Shown: one piece after another, positions 21,611 through 34,132 of the stretch
How the letters are laid out: every line of letters begins with the position of its first letter
How positions within the stretch are numbered: position 1 is the first letter of the stretch
NCBI GenBank assembly: GCA_036874045.1
Contig: CM072337.1
Span: 4,712,001 to 4,776,000, forward strand
Reading direction: 5' to 3'
DNA from: Cymodocea nodosa
Lineage: Eukaryota; Streptophyta; Magnoliopsida; Alismatales; Cymodoceaceae
DNA length: 64,000 nucleotides
Translations under genes and position numbers: made by a program
Notes under the pieces: model-generated
The model's database searches: none
Told to the model about the DNA's origin: nothing
The model's input: only the letters and a program-made list of their open reading frames with translations

Positions 21611-22799
21611 TGTTAGGAATTTTGTTTTGATGATATATGCTTTATTAAAGTTTTTAAATAAGTCTAAATAATATTCTCTAAGTATAATAGTGAACAGATT
21701 ATCGGAAAGTTTCATTTTTATGTCGGATAAGTTAAAGATTTCTGAAGAGTTAGATTTTCGATAGTTAAACTTTCGGATAGTTAACGTTTCATTTTTGTCG
21801 AATAGTTTATGTTAAAAACTCGTATAGTTAAGTTATTTGCACGTGTGTTTTTAATGTTTTAAGTTGTCACGTGTTTTCCATGTGCGTTCGGTAATGAAAA
21901 TCGAATAGTTAGATAATTGTTCAAGTTTTTATACGCATGGATAGATAAGTCTTCGAGTTTTATAAAATGACTAATGAATAGATAAGTTTGCTATGTTTAG
22001 TCATGTGTTTTGTAGGTGCAAAAACTCAAAGAGTTACAGATAAGTATTCGAGTTTTTACAAGATTTAAAGGATAAGTGTTCAACTAAATCGAAGATTTAG
22101 AAGATATTCTACAAGACTCCAGGAAGATAAACTCTTGGTGAATCTACGAGTGGAGATCGTGGAAATTCAAAATTATAGTGGAGAAAGTGGAAACTCAAAA
22201 AGATAGTAATTTGGATTAAGGAAAAAAATTAGTACGTGGATTGTGGATTAAGTGGATGAACATGTTGAACGTGAGAACATAGCTCGACTACTAATAGAGA
22301 GTATGAGCCACATTACAACAGAGGATCCCATTCTCAAAAACCAAGTCTGAATATTCAATCTAGATCCCTAACTGAAAAGTTAAGTTTGAATATTCATATT
22401 CTGAAAAATTCTCCAACATTAGAAGAAATTCGAAATTCCAAGCAATTTTAGAAAAGGAGTTGCAAATGCAAGAAGTTTGGAAATTCGACAACTAGAGAAG
22501 AAGAGATACAGAAGCTGAGCAAAGAGAAAGAAAGAAGTTGTGTGCATAAAGATCAGGTTTTATACAATTCAAAATTAGTTTTGAATAAGAGCTTTGCTTT
22601 TCTATTTGAATTGTATATCGAACATTACTGTATCAAAACTTTAAAGAAGGGAATTGAGCTGAAAAGATATAGTAAATTCTATCTTTACATAAAGAATAGA
22701 ATTTCATTTACTAGTGTTTTATGCTCTTGTTTTATCTGTTAGTATTTTAATTACTAAAGACACAATTCACCCCCCTCTTGTGATACAGACGATCCTACA
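21611..22799 (+). repeat. SC 3' LTR (1189 bp)
   Basis: TGTTAGGAATTTTG...GATCCTACA, followed by the duplication AAAGG. It matches the 5' LTR over its whole length with scattered, mostly transition, differences. Confidence 0.92.
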
Positions 22800-22855
22800 A
22801 AAGGTTAGATCAGACAACCATTAAAATCACCCCACGGAAAGTTTAGGATTTTAAC
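22800..22855. other. Short remnant between SC and an inverted gypsy LTR
   Basis: Starts with the SC target duplication AAAGG. It should therefore continue the gypsy sequence that ended at 14000, then meets the minus-oriented gypsy LTR around 22855. Too short to assign a domain. Confidence 0.4.
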
Positions 22856-24526
22856 TCCACGAGTCTATCTTTCCAGTTTAGTACTACTATTTACAAAGGA
22901 ATTCAGCCAACCATTGGGCGGTTCCATAGATTGTAAATAACATCAATTAAGCTCTTTAATGTTAGTTAACATTAGATTGATCATTAAGCAACACTAACAT
23001 TCAGATATTTCAAATAGTAACTATTAAAATCTTTAAGTATTTAGAACGAATCAATTTCGGTAAACTGTAAAACTATTTTCTTTTTTCTGAATCAAACAAA
23101 CATAAAACATTCACAATACTGACAATGATAACATTACTCACGATACAAAACAAACAATACAAGACTTAAATACTAAATATAAACATAGATAAGTTGTTTT
23201 TGGTATTTTTGTTTTGATATGTTCATGAAAGTGGGCAAAAGGTGAAATGTAAAAATCTCTATCGATAGTAAAAACTTTCGTCACCACATGCGAAGTGATT
23301 ACACTACTGAAAACTTAATCACTTACAATCCTACCTCCTCTCCCTATAGAATTGCGAGTCTAGAATTGCAAGATGATCTCCTCTTTAGCATATTGGCATC
23401 AACCCGAAACCAAGGCTAGAAGCTTTACAATCTCCTGAGATATGAGTTGGTGCTTGGTGAAAATGACTTCCTTTCCTGCAACGCGATCACTCATAGTGGT
23501 TGTCAGGCACCGTGTTTGGCTTGGAATCGACCTGACATCAGGAAAGTATCCTCACAGACCTCCGATGGTTGGTGATTAAGGTGATGTTGGTGAATTTTAG
23601 TGATGGTGTAGATGCTTTAGTGAACTTCCGATGTTGCCTGCAGTTAGCACGGTCCTCCACCTATGCACACACTACCAACCATACTTTCTTCATTTTTCTC
23701 TTCTTTTATATTTCTTCTGTAGTAACTGCTTCTTCTTAGATGATTAGTTGGATTTCCTTTATCCATATCAATGATGGTGATTTCTTCTTCCTTTCACGAG
23801 TGAATTCCTGTGTGATACGTGCAATCGTGGTTTTCCTTCGAATGTCCTATTTCTATAACCGCTAAATTGGCATATTAGAAAATAAATGGTTTGTGGAGTT
23901 ACAGATAACTCAACAGACTTACTTCATTGATTTAACTATAAAACACGTGCAATAAAGAAATAAGCTGTTAACATAACGCGTTACCTTAGTATGTATTCAT
24001 GTAACTCAACGCGTACAGTTATGCTAACTTAACGAGTTAAACATGTGCATCTCACGTGATATATTAAAGTATTTAAATTCAACACGTGCATAATTCTAAT
24101 TTAACAAGTTCAGATATTTCGAACACTTACAAACCTAACTATTCGATACTCAGATGCATTTCAGATAGTTAATAGATAACTTATTGAAAATCCACTTAAG
24201 TCATACATTAAGGTTTCAACATGTATACTCCAAGAAATAATAAAATATTCTTTTATCGTTAAAAACATAAATGTCCAGTACATGCAATATAACTCTCCGA
24301 AATAATTGAAAATTCGGATACTTAAGAATTTCACAGCTTGCAATTCCCCAACAAATCAGAAATGTACTAAATTAACATTAATTCCCTAAAATTACGTAGA
24401 TTCCTTCATTAAAGCATATAATAGTGCAATTGTAACATAATGGCTTAATTCTTATATGATAAGCTAAATATTATGCAATTAACCATCATTTAACCATTAA
24501 TATTATGCACTTTTTCATTCTAAACA
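22856..24526 (-). repeat. Athila-type gypsy LTR, opposite orientation
   Basis: Aligns with 61420-63085 over its length and ends ATTCTAAACA (the LTR tip in minus orientation), followed by a polypurine tract. It therefore acts as the 3' LTR of sequence to its right. Its U3 holds both modules: G-box/CGCGTTACC (about 23960-24110) and CTTAAGT/CGGATAGTTA (about 24120-24220). Open frames in it are not genes. Confidence 0.85.
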
Positions 24527-24951
24527 CTTCCCCTATAATTAAATTTTGCTAGTCCCTTTGCAAACTAAGATTTAACTAGTTGGTCTTTCTAAAGTGCTAG
24601 AATTAATTCTTCATTTTGTTCTTCAGAATACATAAATTTAGATTACTATAGTGTATTCTGTATTTTTTAGTAATCTTTTTTAACATTGTTTTCTCCTCTT
24701 CAACATGCAAATATATTTAAAAAATATGCAAATTACATACAAAATACATTAGCATCACATAGGTGTTAATTATATTATCATTTTTTCTTCTTTTGTACAT
24801 CTGTCATCTTGAATTTTCCATATGATTTCTAGAATAAATTTCAACTACATACGAATCAAAACACAATCCAATTCAATATGATTAAAACAAGTAGAATAAA
24901 GAATTGTATCTCAGATAAACAACTTCAAAAGTCTATTCTAGATTCATACTT
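24527..24951 (-). mobile_element. Gypsy 3' internal noncoding piece
   Basis: Begins with the tract CTTCCCCTATAATT (minus strand AATTATAGGGGAAG, a polypurine tract). It runs parallel to 63086-63512 and to the reverse of 44350-44788. It is noncoding, AT-rich UTR-like sequence and stops abruptly where third-ORF sequence begins at 24952. Confidence 0.8.
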
Positions 24952-26230
24952 TCCGAAGGACAATGTATGTCTAGACATTGTACCTTATTGTGCATTTGAT
25001 AAACTCATCAGTTCCGAACACACTGAAACAGATGAAGATAGTGAGACTTTATTTTCCCTTGCTAGAGAGCTTAAGAAGAATTACAAGTCAAATATGAGCT
25101 CAAGTTTTTCTATTAGTACAAGTCCTGATGATGTAGAAATTGACAAATCAGAGCATCAGGAACCTGACATTTAACAAGTTATTGCAGATATAATTGACAA
25201 TGTTGAAGTAGTAACTAGTTCATAGGCTGAATTGTCTAGAGTAGCAGATATTGAAAATGTTGAGACTCTAGAAGAGCTAAAAGTTAACCAGCCTTCTACG
25301 GAATCTATTGAAGCAGAGTCTGAGCATTCATAGCATGAATCAATGGAATTATCTATTGAACAAAATGAACAATTATAGACAGATACACCGGTTGTAGAAT
25401 TTGTGGAAGAATTAAACTCTGAACATTCTATAGAGACTGAACAGATGAATGTTGAGCATATTGACAATGTTCCTAACACTGTTGAAGCTGAAGAATCAAG
25501 CTTACGTGTGTAGCTTCAAGATAATATTTTGGAAGAGGAACAACATGACATTCATTTTGAAGAAGATGTTCCTCAAGATGAATTAAACTCTGAATCACAG
25601 CTTCAGGTATCACCTTCTTTATGTACAATATTAAACATTCAAGGTAATGCAATTCATTTTAGATTTGAAGAAGCATTGCAGAAATATAATAATCTGATTA
25701 CATGTCAGATTCTGCATGCTCGTCCAATAAAATTCAGAAATTTGATGGAAATAAGAGATCTGTTTGAGTTTCAAGGCCTCATTAAATTCTTACTAGTAGG
25801 AACGAAATGGAAGCAATACACAAAGCTTATTGCAGCTTTTTATAGCAATCTGGTCAAGAATGGAAATTTTCTGAAAACTTAAATAAATGAACAAGAGTTT
25901 ATATTGCCTCCTGAGTTAATTTTTGAAGTTTTAGGATTAAAGAATGAAGGTGTTGTTGTTACCAACAGATTTGACATGATAAGACAACTGGAATGGAACA
26001 TTCAGTCTTTATAAAAAATTCCAGATGTATATTCTGAAATGAGATTAATGGAAAATCTGAATGCAGAGTCAAGGTTTATTGCAAATATATTTCATGCAAA
26101 TTTATTTCAAAGAGTTGGACACAATTTGGAAGTCAGCAGAAGCTGTTTATATGCAACTTATGGCCTACTGAATAGAATTCAAATAAATTGGTTTGATATT
26201 TTTATGTCTCAACTACAGCATATGACATTA
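24952..26230 (+). pseudogene. Third-ORF copy in plus orientation (SB/SD type)
   Basis: Homologous to SD 26231-27140 and SB 49176-50570. It has PKDNVCLDIVPYCAFDKL, a Glu/Ser/Val-rich acidic linker, then LHARPIKFRNLMEIRDLFEF, LIAAFYSNLVKNGNF, ELIFEVLGLKNEGVVV, FIANIFHANLFQRVGH and ATYGLLNRIQINWFDIFMSQLQHM. The last part is the putative plant transposon protein-like domain. It meets SD head to head near 26230. Broken at several places. Confidence 0.7.
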
Positions 26231-27202
26231 TAAATTTCCATTCTTGACCAGATTGCTATAAAAAGCTGCAATAAGCTCTATGTATTGCTTCCATTTCGTT
26301 CCTTCTAGCAAGAATTTAATGAGGCCTTGAAACTCAAACAAATCTCTTATTTCCATCAAATTTTTGAATTTTATGGGACGAGCATGCAAAATCTGACATG
26401 TAATGAGATTATTGTATTTCTGCAATGCTTCTTCAGATTTAAAATGAATTGCATTACCTTGAATTTTTAATATTATACACAAAGAAGGTGATACCTGAAG
26501 CCGTGATTTAGAGTTTAATTCATCTTCAGGAACCTCTTCTTCAAATTGAATGTCATGTTGTTCCTCTTCCAAAATATTATCTTGAAGCTGCTCAGGTAAG
26601 CTTGATTCTTCAGCTTCAACAGTGTTAGGAACATTGTCAATTTGCTCAACATTCATCTGTTCAGTCTCTATAGAATGTTCAGAGTTCAATTTTTCCACAA
26701 ATTCTACAGCTGATGTATTTGTTTGTAATTGTTCATTTTGTTCAACAGATAATTCCATTGATTCATGTTGTGAATTCTCAGACTCTACTTCTATAGATTC
26801 TGTAGAAGGTTGGTTAACTTTTAGCTCTTCTAGAGTCTTAACATTTTCAATATCTGCTACTCTAGACAATTCAGCCTGTGAACTAGTTACTGCTTCAACA
26901 TTGTCAATTATATCTGCAATAACTTGTTCAATGTTAGGTGCCTGATGCTCTGATTTGTCAATTTCTACATCATCAGGACTTGTACTAATAGAAAAACTTG
27001 AGCTCATATTTGACTTGTATTTCTTCTCAAGCTTTCTAGCAAGGGAAAATAAAGTCTCATTATCTTCATCAGTTTCAGTGTGTTCGGAACTGATGAGTTT
27101 ACTAGATGCACAATAAGGTACAATGTCTAGACATACATTGTCCTTTGGAAATAAATTTTCATCTGATTTTCCTTTTTCAATAGACTTTGTTTCCTTAGAC
27201 AT
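26231..27202 (-). pseudogene. SD third ORF, acidic linker and putative plant transposon protein-like domain
   Basis: From ATG 27202: MSKETKSIEKGKSDENLFPK, a Glu/Ser/Val-rich low-complexity linker of about 200 residues, then LHARPIKFKNLMEIRDLFEF and LIAAFYSNLVKNGN, where the copy stops at the inverted junction. About 324 codons stay open, the best-preserved version of this ORF in the window. The acidic linker has no membrane segment. Function unknown; the C-terminal block resembles the plant-specific Transposase_32-like domain. Confidence 0.65.
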
Positions 27203-27235
27203 AATTTTTCTGACTTTCCTTCTTCTATAACATTT

Positions 27236-27808
27236 CTATTTCTCCTTTTCAAGTATTGCTGTTTTCTTTTCAAATTGCTCCATAAAAGTTTTTTGCTTTA
27301 ATTCTTCTAAGGCACTTTCTATTGCAACGGCCTTTCGAAGATTGTCAACTTTTGTTTTGTCTACAACAATATCTGATTCTACTTGTTTTGAATATAAAGG
27401 AGTACGGATAGCTGATTCATGCTCTTCCTCAAATGCATGTAGTCTTGTACCGTTTATAGGAGTTTGAGGAGTTCTATTTGATGAACCTACACCTTTTTCC
27501 AAATATTTAGCATATTGTTCTAAAAATGCATTTTCAGCACATTTCATTCTGTATTCTCTATCAAATTTACTACGAATACCCATGTATGTAATATTTGTAT
27601 TAGTATGTTGAAGTTCTTGTCTAACTTGATCTAATATACCTTGAAGAAAGACGTAATCTCTATAAATTTCTGCTAATCTTTTGTCCACTTGAAATATTTT
27701 CTTGAACCAAGTACGTGGAACTTCATCATTCTCTATTTCTTTTCCTTTTACATCTCTTCTCCTTTTGCCTTTTCCTTTGCCACGACCTTTGTAGAACTTG
27801 GAGACCAT
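27236..27808 (-). pseudogene. SD third-ORF region, basic N-terminal protein
   Basis: I choose ATG 27808 (MVSKFYKGRGKGKGKRRR), because SB keeps the same start at 51233; an upstream in-frame ATG is also present. The N-terminus is Gly/Lys/Arg-rich and could be a nuclear-targeting or nucleic-acid-binding tail. The rest is charged and helical (FKKIFQVDKRLAEIYRDYVF, YMGIRSKFDREYRMKCAENAF). It ends 33 bp before the acidic ORF starts, so the two may be one spliced product or two cistrons. A TATTTAAAC box lies about 85 bp upstream. I do not recognise the family. Confidence 0.55.
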
Positions 27809-29427
27809 CGTCGTAGGTTGTAACAGCAACAAGTGGGAAATAGTTTCTTGACAAAGTTTACAAATAACCTAAGTGCTTGTGTAATAAGTGTTTAAATAGG
27901 GTTTTTAGGCGTATAACTCAACGTGAAGAGAAGTCAGGTTTAGAAATTAAATAAATATTGAATAAAGTTTATTCCATCAAGGTACCTGAAATATTAAAGT
28001 ATAACTCGTTGAGTTAACTAACCTAACGAGTGAAACGCTGTCGAGAGGCAGTTTTACACGTTACCTTATCTAACATAACGTCTAGTTAGTACACTTAAAA
28101 TAATTTTCGGATGCTTCTAACTGAAACGTTCTGAAACAACACACATGCTAAACTTAACATTATCTTGAGAACATTGTAAACTATTTGAACATTTTGTCCT
28201 TTGAATCTAAAATAGTTTATTTGTCTTTTTAAATTATTTCATCAAGATTTTAAGAGGACATTAATTCAGATTAACTAAGATTTGTATTCTAAATTATATT
28301 AATCTATTTTCGACATTGTTAATCCTCCCCCTACAAATATACTTAAAATATATTCAATCAAAATACAAAATATACTTGTAGTGACAAAAGATGTTTAGTA
28401 TAACTATATTTTTAAATTTTCTTTTCAGAGACTTCCGTTATCCTGACATCATCGAAAATGATTTCCAGAATCAATTCCTACTGTATATGAATTAAAACAC
28501 AACTTTGAACTCAATGTGATTAATTCAAGGAGAATAAAAGAATGTATCTCAAATAGACATTTTCAAAAGTACTAATGTTGATTCTATAAATCAGTAGTCA
28601 TATTGGTAGAAACTATATGCGATTCAAAGATATCGGTAATTAATGAAACAACTTTTTCTTTTCAAAATAGTAAATATTGATAATTTTCTTTAAAAGTTAG
28701 TTTGAAAAGCTTGAATCATACAAGAGCTTTCTAATGTACCCGTGTAATGAGCTTTCAGTTAACAATCCCAGATCTGATTAAGACCTTAGGTTGCCAGATT
28801 TAAAGAATCCTTTTCCAGAACAACAATCCTTACATACCTATCTGCTCAAGTACAAAAGGCTCGTGATCAAACTAATCAATAAACTCTCAAAGATTTTCAC
28901 TTTGTAAGCACTTTTCATTTTAAGCACAGTATATATGTATTCTATTAATACAGATGCAATAAAACACAAATCTCATACAATTTTTACTTCTGTGATTGTA
29001 TTGAGAATATGAATCAGTTTCAATAAGCTTATACTTTTGATTAACAGTTTAAGATGAGTTACATATAACTTATTCTACAAGTTTAATCAATTAAGTCAAA
29101 TTTATGCATGATCATATGCATTTTCCTTGATTCAAAGAAAACATTTAATCAAAATTTCAGAATGTCAGAAGTATTTAATGTTTTTCATTTACACTTCCAC
29201 TTAAAATCGTAAAAACCATTAAAATTGATAAACTACTTAAAATCAATAAGATACTACTATGATTTTAAAATAAATACATAGTATCTTAAGCAGTAGTTTA
29301 GATATTACTTTAGATATTTATAATAAGTATATAATATCTATGAGGTGAACAACATCATCAATAATATTTATCTTTTTATGTGGAGTTGAAGCATTTTACA
29401 CATCACATAGCCTACAAATACCTAAAT
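27809..29427 (-). other. SD noncoding interval between pol and third ORF
   Basis: 1.6 kb without a gene. Nearest the ORF (27809-28150) is promoter-like sequence with TATTTAAACAC (27890-27902) and the TAACTCGTTGAGTTA-type motif. A purine-rich tract, AGTATATTTGTAGGGGGAGG on the minus strand, is near 28322-28342. Bases about 28650-29180 are colinear with gypsy 3' noncoding sequence at 43830-44290 (reverse complement). Parallel to SB 51234-52815. Confidence 0.7.
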
Positions 29428-29900
29428 TTAATCTAATGTTGCAGAATGTATTTGCAGAAATCTAGCACAAACACACACAACAAACATAATATTAGGTCTA
29501 CTAGTAGTCAAATAAAGTAAAGAACCAATCATACTTCTGTATTTTCTTTGATCTATAGATTTTCTTATGTCATCAATATCTAACTTTAAAGTAGTACTCA
29601 TAGGAGTTCCTCGAATCCTTGTATCATTAAAATTAAATTTCTTAAGCATTTCATCTGCATATTTTTCCTGATTTAAAAATATACATTTATCTTTTATGAC
29701 ACTCAGCAAATTAAATCCTAGGTTTTCTACATATAGTACATTCGAAATAGCACAAGTAGGAGTTATTTGAACATTGCCCATACCTATGATTTTATCTTTG
29801 CTTTTGTTTCCAAATGTTACACTTCCTTTCATGGTATTTGTAAAATTTTGTAATAGACTTTTCTGTCCGCTCATGTGACTTGACCCTCCACTGTCCAAGA
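29428..29900 (-). pseudogene. SD pol remnant
   Basis: Protease start MDSGGSSHMSGQKSLL and VTFGNKSKDKIIGMGNV, leading into the late-RT block QEKYADEMLKKFNFND and RSMIGSLLYLTTSRPNIMFV. Both halves match SB pol (52816-55890) closely. A small part of a full pol. Confidence 0.8.
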
Positions 29901-29919
29901 TCCATTTTGATGTTTCCTC

Positions 29920-32189
29920 CTACAACACAAATGAAGAAAAACTTTTTCTTGGTACCCAATGTTGTTGAGGACCAATTTCATTAAACGTATATTTCTTCTT
30001 TTTGTTTAAAAATAGTTTAACATTATCATTTATATTCTTATTAGTTGTAAGTACTATTGATTTATCATTAGCTTCATACTCACATATAGCATTATTGCTT
30101 TTACAATCATTCTTTTTGTTTTCAGATGTAGTATAATCAAGACCAAACAGATTTTTATCAGATGTTAATTTATTTTGGTCATGCTCATACATTTCAGTAA
30201 GTTCATACCAAGATTTTGTACTTGTATTAACATTTTCCGTACATACAAAATCTTTTTCTACACAAGAATTTTTAGTTTTATCACATGCAGAATGAGTAAT
30301 TGGTCTAATACTAGTGTATTGAGTTACATGCTCAGGTTTCTGAATTTTCAGTTTACTACAATTGTCTGAAATTTTAGAAACATTAGAAACTGAATTTCTA
30401 GAACAAGAAACAAGATTTTTAGAAACATTTATAGTCATGTTAGAAGTACAATTTGACAAATCACATTGATTTATATTATTACTACATGATTCATCCCTTG
30501 AAGTACCTACTTCTACATATTTATTACATTGTTTCATAATAAAAGGAATTTTAGTCTTAGATTTACTTGAATTGCAACTAATAAATCCTTTATTGGCTTG
30601 AGATTCAGGATATTCAGGATAATCAAATCCTAAGCCAAATTTATAAGACACCGCAAGGGTACTAGTTTGTTTGTCTAACTCTTTTTGACTTAAATTCCAT
30701 TTCTCAATGGTAGAATTTAAATCTTGCTCTCTCAGTTTTAATTTATCTATCTCTAATTCAAGTTCATTTATATTGTTTCTCAACATTTCATTTTCAGATT
30801 CTATCTTTAATTTTTCTGCATTTATATTATGTATTTGTTCATGCAAGATACATTCATTAAATCTAAATTTTTGCAAATCTCTAGCATGATTTTCATTATC
30901 ACATTTAAACTTTTCTAAAGTAGTAGACAGGAAACAATTTTCTTCTTCCATAATGGATGAAGATTTTCTAATATTCTTATTTTCCAGTTTACATACTTTA
31001 AGTTTTTGTAATAATACATGATAAGCACATAATAATTCATCAAAGTTGAAATCTGAATGACTTTCAGGATCAGATATTACCTCAAACTCATCTGCCATGA
31101 AGCACACATGAGCAACATCTTCTAACTCTTGTTCTCCTTCTGAATGTGAAGATTTTGATGCTGATTCCTCAGATTCAGACTCTTCATACGTGTCATCCCA
31201 AGTGACCTTCAAAGCCTTTTTCTTGTAAAACTTTTTCTAAGTTTTCTGAGCCGTCTTCTTCTGATTTGTCCTACTTTGCTTTTCATTTTTCCTCATAGGA
31301 CAATCTTGAGAAAGATGTCCAGGTTTCTTACAGTTGTAACATACATACTTTCTGGATGAAGAATTCTTGTCATTTAGTGATTTTGACGTTAAGCGTTTAT
31401 CATTTTTGTTCTTTGCTGTTTCCTAGCTTTCCATGCTTTCTTGAATTTCCTAGTCAGCAAAATCAAATCCTCGTCAGAATCAGTAGATATATCAGAATCT
31501 GAATTAATTTTGAATGCTATTTCTTTCTTCATTTTTAGTTTGTTGTGACTCTGTGATTCATGTAATTGAACTTCACAAGCTGTTAAATTTCCTATAAGTT
31601 TATTCATAGTATAAACATTTAAATCTCGTGATTCCTCAATTGATGTTACTTTCTTAAACCAGTTAGAACTTAGGGATCTGAGAATTTTCCTCACCAAATC
31701 CTTCTGTTCAAAATTCTTTCCTAAACATTTTAAAGAGTTTATGATATCAAGAAATCTGGAAAACATCTCAGAAACATTTTCGTCTTCATGCATCTTAAGG
31801 AGTTCATACTTATGAATCAACATGTTTATTTTAGTCTCTTTAACTTGAGAAGTACCTTCATGTGAAACTTCTAATGCATGCCACACCTCATAAGCAGATT
31901 TATATGCCGACACTTTACTGAACTGTTCATAACTCAATGCACAAAATAAAATATTTAAGCCCTTAGCATTCAGAGTTTCATTTTCTTTTTCAGTAATTGT
32001 CGAAGTATTATAAGGAGTAGTTAACGGAGTATATGGTTTAGAAATCATGAACCACAACTTATGATCTATACTTTGAACAAAAACAGTCATCCTATATTTC
32101 CAATATTCAAAATGTATTCCATCAAATAAAGGAGGACGATTAAGATTTTGGCCTTCATATAAAGAAAAATTACCATTTCTAGTAGCCAT
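29920..32189 (-). pseudogene. SD gag region
   Basis: ATG 32189 opens MATRNGNFSLYEGQNLNRPP. The Gag core has FDGIHFEYWKYRMTVFVQSI, LNAKGLNILFCALSYEQF, KINMLIHKYELLKMHEDE and LVRKILRSLSSNW. The CCHC knuckle CYNCKKPGHLSQDC is near 31305-31346. The distal 29920-31212 part is an acidic and coiled-coil extension (CKLENKNIRKSSSIMEEEN, ELELEIDKLKLREQDLNS), ending in a Gly-Pro-Gln-rich stretch before protease. Only a few lesions, so this is among the best-kept gags here. Confidence 0.85.
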
Positions 32190-32373
32190 CTTACCTTAGA
32201 TTTTTTAACCTATTTAATTTTAAATAGTCTAAAAGCTTTAAAACAACTTGAACCTTAAATCAAGAAAGTTAAACGTATGCTCAGATATTAATTTCTATTT
32301 AAAAACAAGGAAGGTAGAATAAGCAATGATATTAAATAAGTTGGTATAGATTTTATATCAAAGATTACTAACC

Positions 32374-32389
32374 TGGCTTTGATACCACT
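32374..32389 (-). promoter_or_regulatory. SD primer binding site
   Basis: The minus strand reads AAGTGGTATCAAAGCC next to the LTR edge, the tRNA-Met-type copia site. The leader between PBS and gag start (32190-32373) is AT-rich and holds no ORF. Confidence 0.75.
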
Positions 32390-34132
32390 TGTAGGATCGT
32401 ATGGCTACACAAGAGGGGGGTGAATTGTGTATTTTTAATATTTTCTGAAATATAATTGAAACTTTAAAACTCAAAAACAAGTCGAGACATTGTTTTCATA
32501 AAATCATTTTTATTCAAGGTTTCAATTACAATATACAATTCAATTCTCCTCAGAAATTGTAGATGCAATTATAACTCGATACCATGTATCATCTAAATAA
32601 TTTCATAACTACAAATAGAGAAAACTAATTTGCGGAATTTAAAAGTTTTCTCCCTATTTGAGATCTTTCTTTTTCTTCTTCAGCAATTCTTTAGTGATGA
32701 ATATCTTGTCTTTCTCTGCTTCACCGAATTTGCTTTCACTTGATACTTCAAATCTTCAGCAACATAAATTTAACCTTTTCTACTTCACTAAATTTTCTTC
32801 CACTTGAGAGATTTTGCCTGAAGAGGTGTTTTTGATCCCTGAAAAAGATTTTTCTTTTGGTGTGCAGGGATGGTTTGATCCTTGAAAAGATTTTTCATTT
32901 TGTGTGCAAGGATGGTTTGATCAACGAGAATTCTATGCCTTTTATACTATATCTTCATTTCATGCATATCCTTCATGTTTAACCACTACCAATTTTCCAC
33001 TTCTCTACCTCTTTTCTTTTTCCTTCATCGAAACACACGTTCTAACCCACATTTATATTTCGAATTTTTTTTAATCATCAGTCTTGGATCTTTGAAAAAT
33101 TTCCTGCAAAATAAACTTTCTTGTCCAAAAATTTTTCATTAGTGTAATAAGAAGTTGTTACTTTAATGTTAACTAAACGAGTAACACAAGTATATATATA
33201 TAACTTAACGTTTCTAACTTAGTGAGTTCGTCATGTGCCATTTTACGTGACAAGTACTGTAGCTAACTCAACGAACTAAGTCCGTGGTGTTATGCTAACT
33301 CAACGAACCAGCTTAACCTTTCTTTCGGAAGGTTAAACGATTACTTACCGAAAATAGTTTTAGTTTCGGATAGTTACGGATGTAAGTCACCGAAAAACTC
33401 TTTATATTATAAAACTAGTGAGACACGTGTCAAGACCTGAAAACATGACTTAAGTTACCTTTCGGATAGTTACGATTGTAAGTCTTAGAAAAAAAACTCT
33501 AACTCACCGATTCAGTAATAAACAAATGTTTTTATAATAAGAATTTTACCACGAGCAAAAATAACAACTTAAGTTTATAACGCTAACTTAACGCGTTGCC
33601 TTAGTATTCAATATAGCAACTCAACGCGTTTAGTTATGTTAACTTAACGAGTTAAACATGTGCACCTCACGTGATACAATACAACATTCGTAACTTATAA
33701 TTTCACCATGTGTATAACACTAACTTAACGAGTTCGTCTCTTTTTTTACTCATTAACTTAACGATTTATCACGTGACCTATTTTAACCTTTAAGCCTCTA
33801 ACTTAACGAGTTCTCACGTGACCTCTATACAAACAAAACTTTAACTTAACGAGTTGTCTAAACGTGCATTGTTCATGATACCGAAGATATAACTTTAAAA
33901 CATATCATGCTTTTCAATAAAAACACACGTTAACTTAATGTTTAGCTAAATGAGAAATTAATGTAATGAAACGACTAGTTATTAACTTCAGATCCAATAC
34001 AGACAAATATTTATATTAATAAGCTTTTTCTGTATTAATTGATGATTTTAATTTCTTTTCACAAGCTATAGTAATTAAGTAAATATGATTATTTTCATTC
34101 AGCACACATCATCAAAACAAAAATACTCAACA
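32390..34132 (-). repeat. SD 5' LTR (1743 bp)
   Basis: Plus-strand reading TGTAGGATCGTATGG...ATACTCAACA. Matches SB LTRs at 46756-48470 and 58385-60015. It contains the G-box/CGCGTTGCC module (33570-33730), also found in gypsy LTRs, several TCACGTGA/CACGTG cores, and TTTCGGATAGTTA motifs near 33360 and 33460. Confidence 0.9.

Larger units (their letters stand above)
14006..22799 (+). mobile_element. SC: Sirevirus-type Ty1/copia element, both LTRs and TSD present
   Basis: 8794 bp with LTRs of 1188 and 1189 bp, AAAGG target duplications at 14001-14005 and 22800-22804, tRNA-Met PBS, gag, pol, a third ORF region and two polypurine tracts. The gag type, the repeated AAAAAGGGGGAGA tracts before the 3' LTR and the C-rich LTR edge all fit Sireviruses. 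The outer layout looks whole; the coding part is broken at roughly a dozen or more places. By eye the first 236 LTR bases differ at about 9 positions (about 4%), suggesting an age of one to a few million years under usual plant rates. Confidence 0.92.
26231..34132 (-). mobile_element. SD: Sirevirus-type element, SB family, one LTR seen
   Basis: A minus-strand element with 5' LTR at 32390-34132, PBS, gag (29920-32189), a short protease-RT pol remnant (29428-29900), gypsy-like noncoding stretch (27809-29427), and third-ORF proteins (27236-27808 and 26231-27202). No second LTR is present; the left side runs into an inverted third-ORF copy. It is close in sequence to SB. The retained gag and third-ORF frames are unusually open, with a handful of lesions plus large rearrangements. 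Confidence 0.82.

Noticed and set aside
24161-24343. Small hydrophobic minus-strand frame resembling a membrane peptide
   Set aside because: Falls in gypsy U3 module sequence shared with other LTRs that do not keep the frame open.
26622-26945. Plus-strand Ser/Cys/Thr-rich open frame (and its twin at 25171-25479, minus)
   Set aside because: Antisense shadow of the Glu/Ser-rich linker of the third ORF; appears wherever that linker lies.
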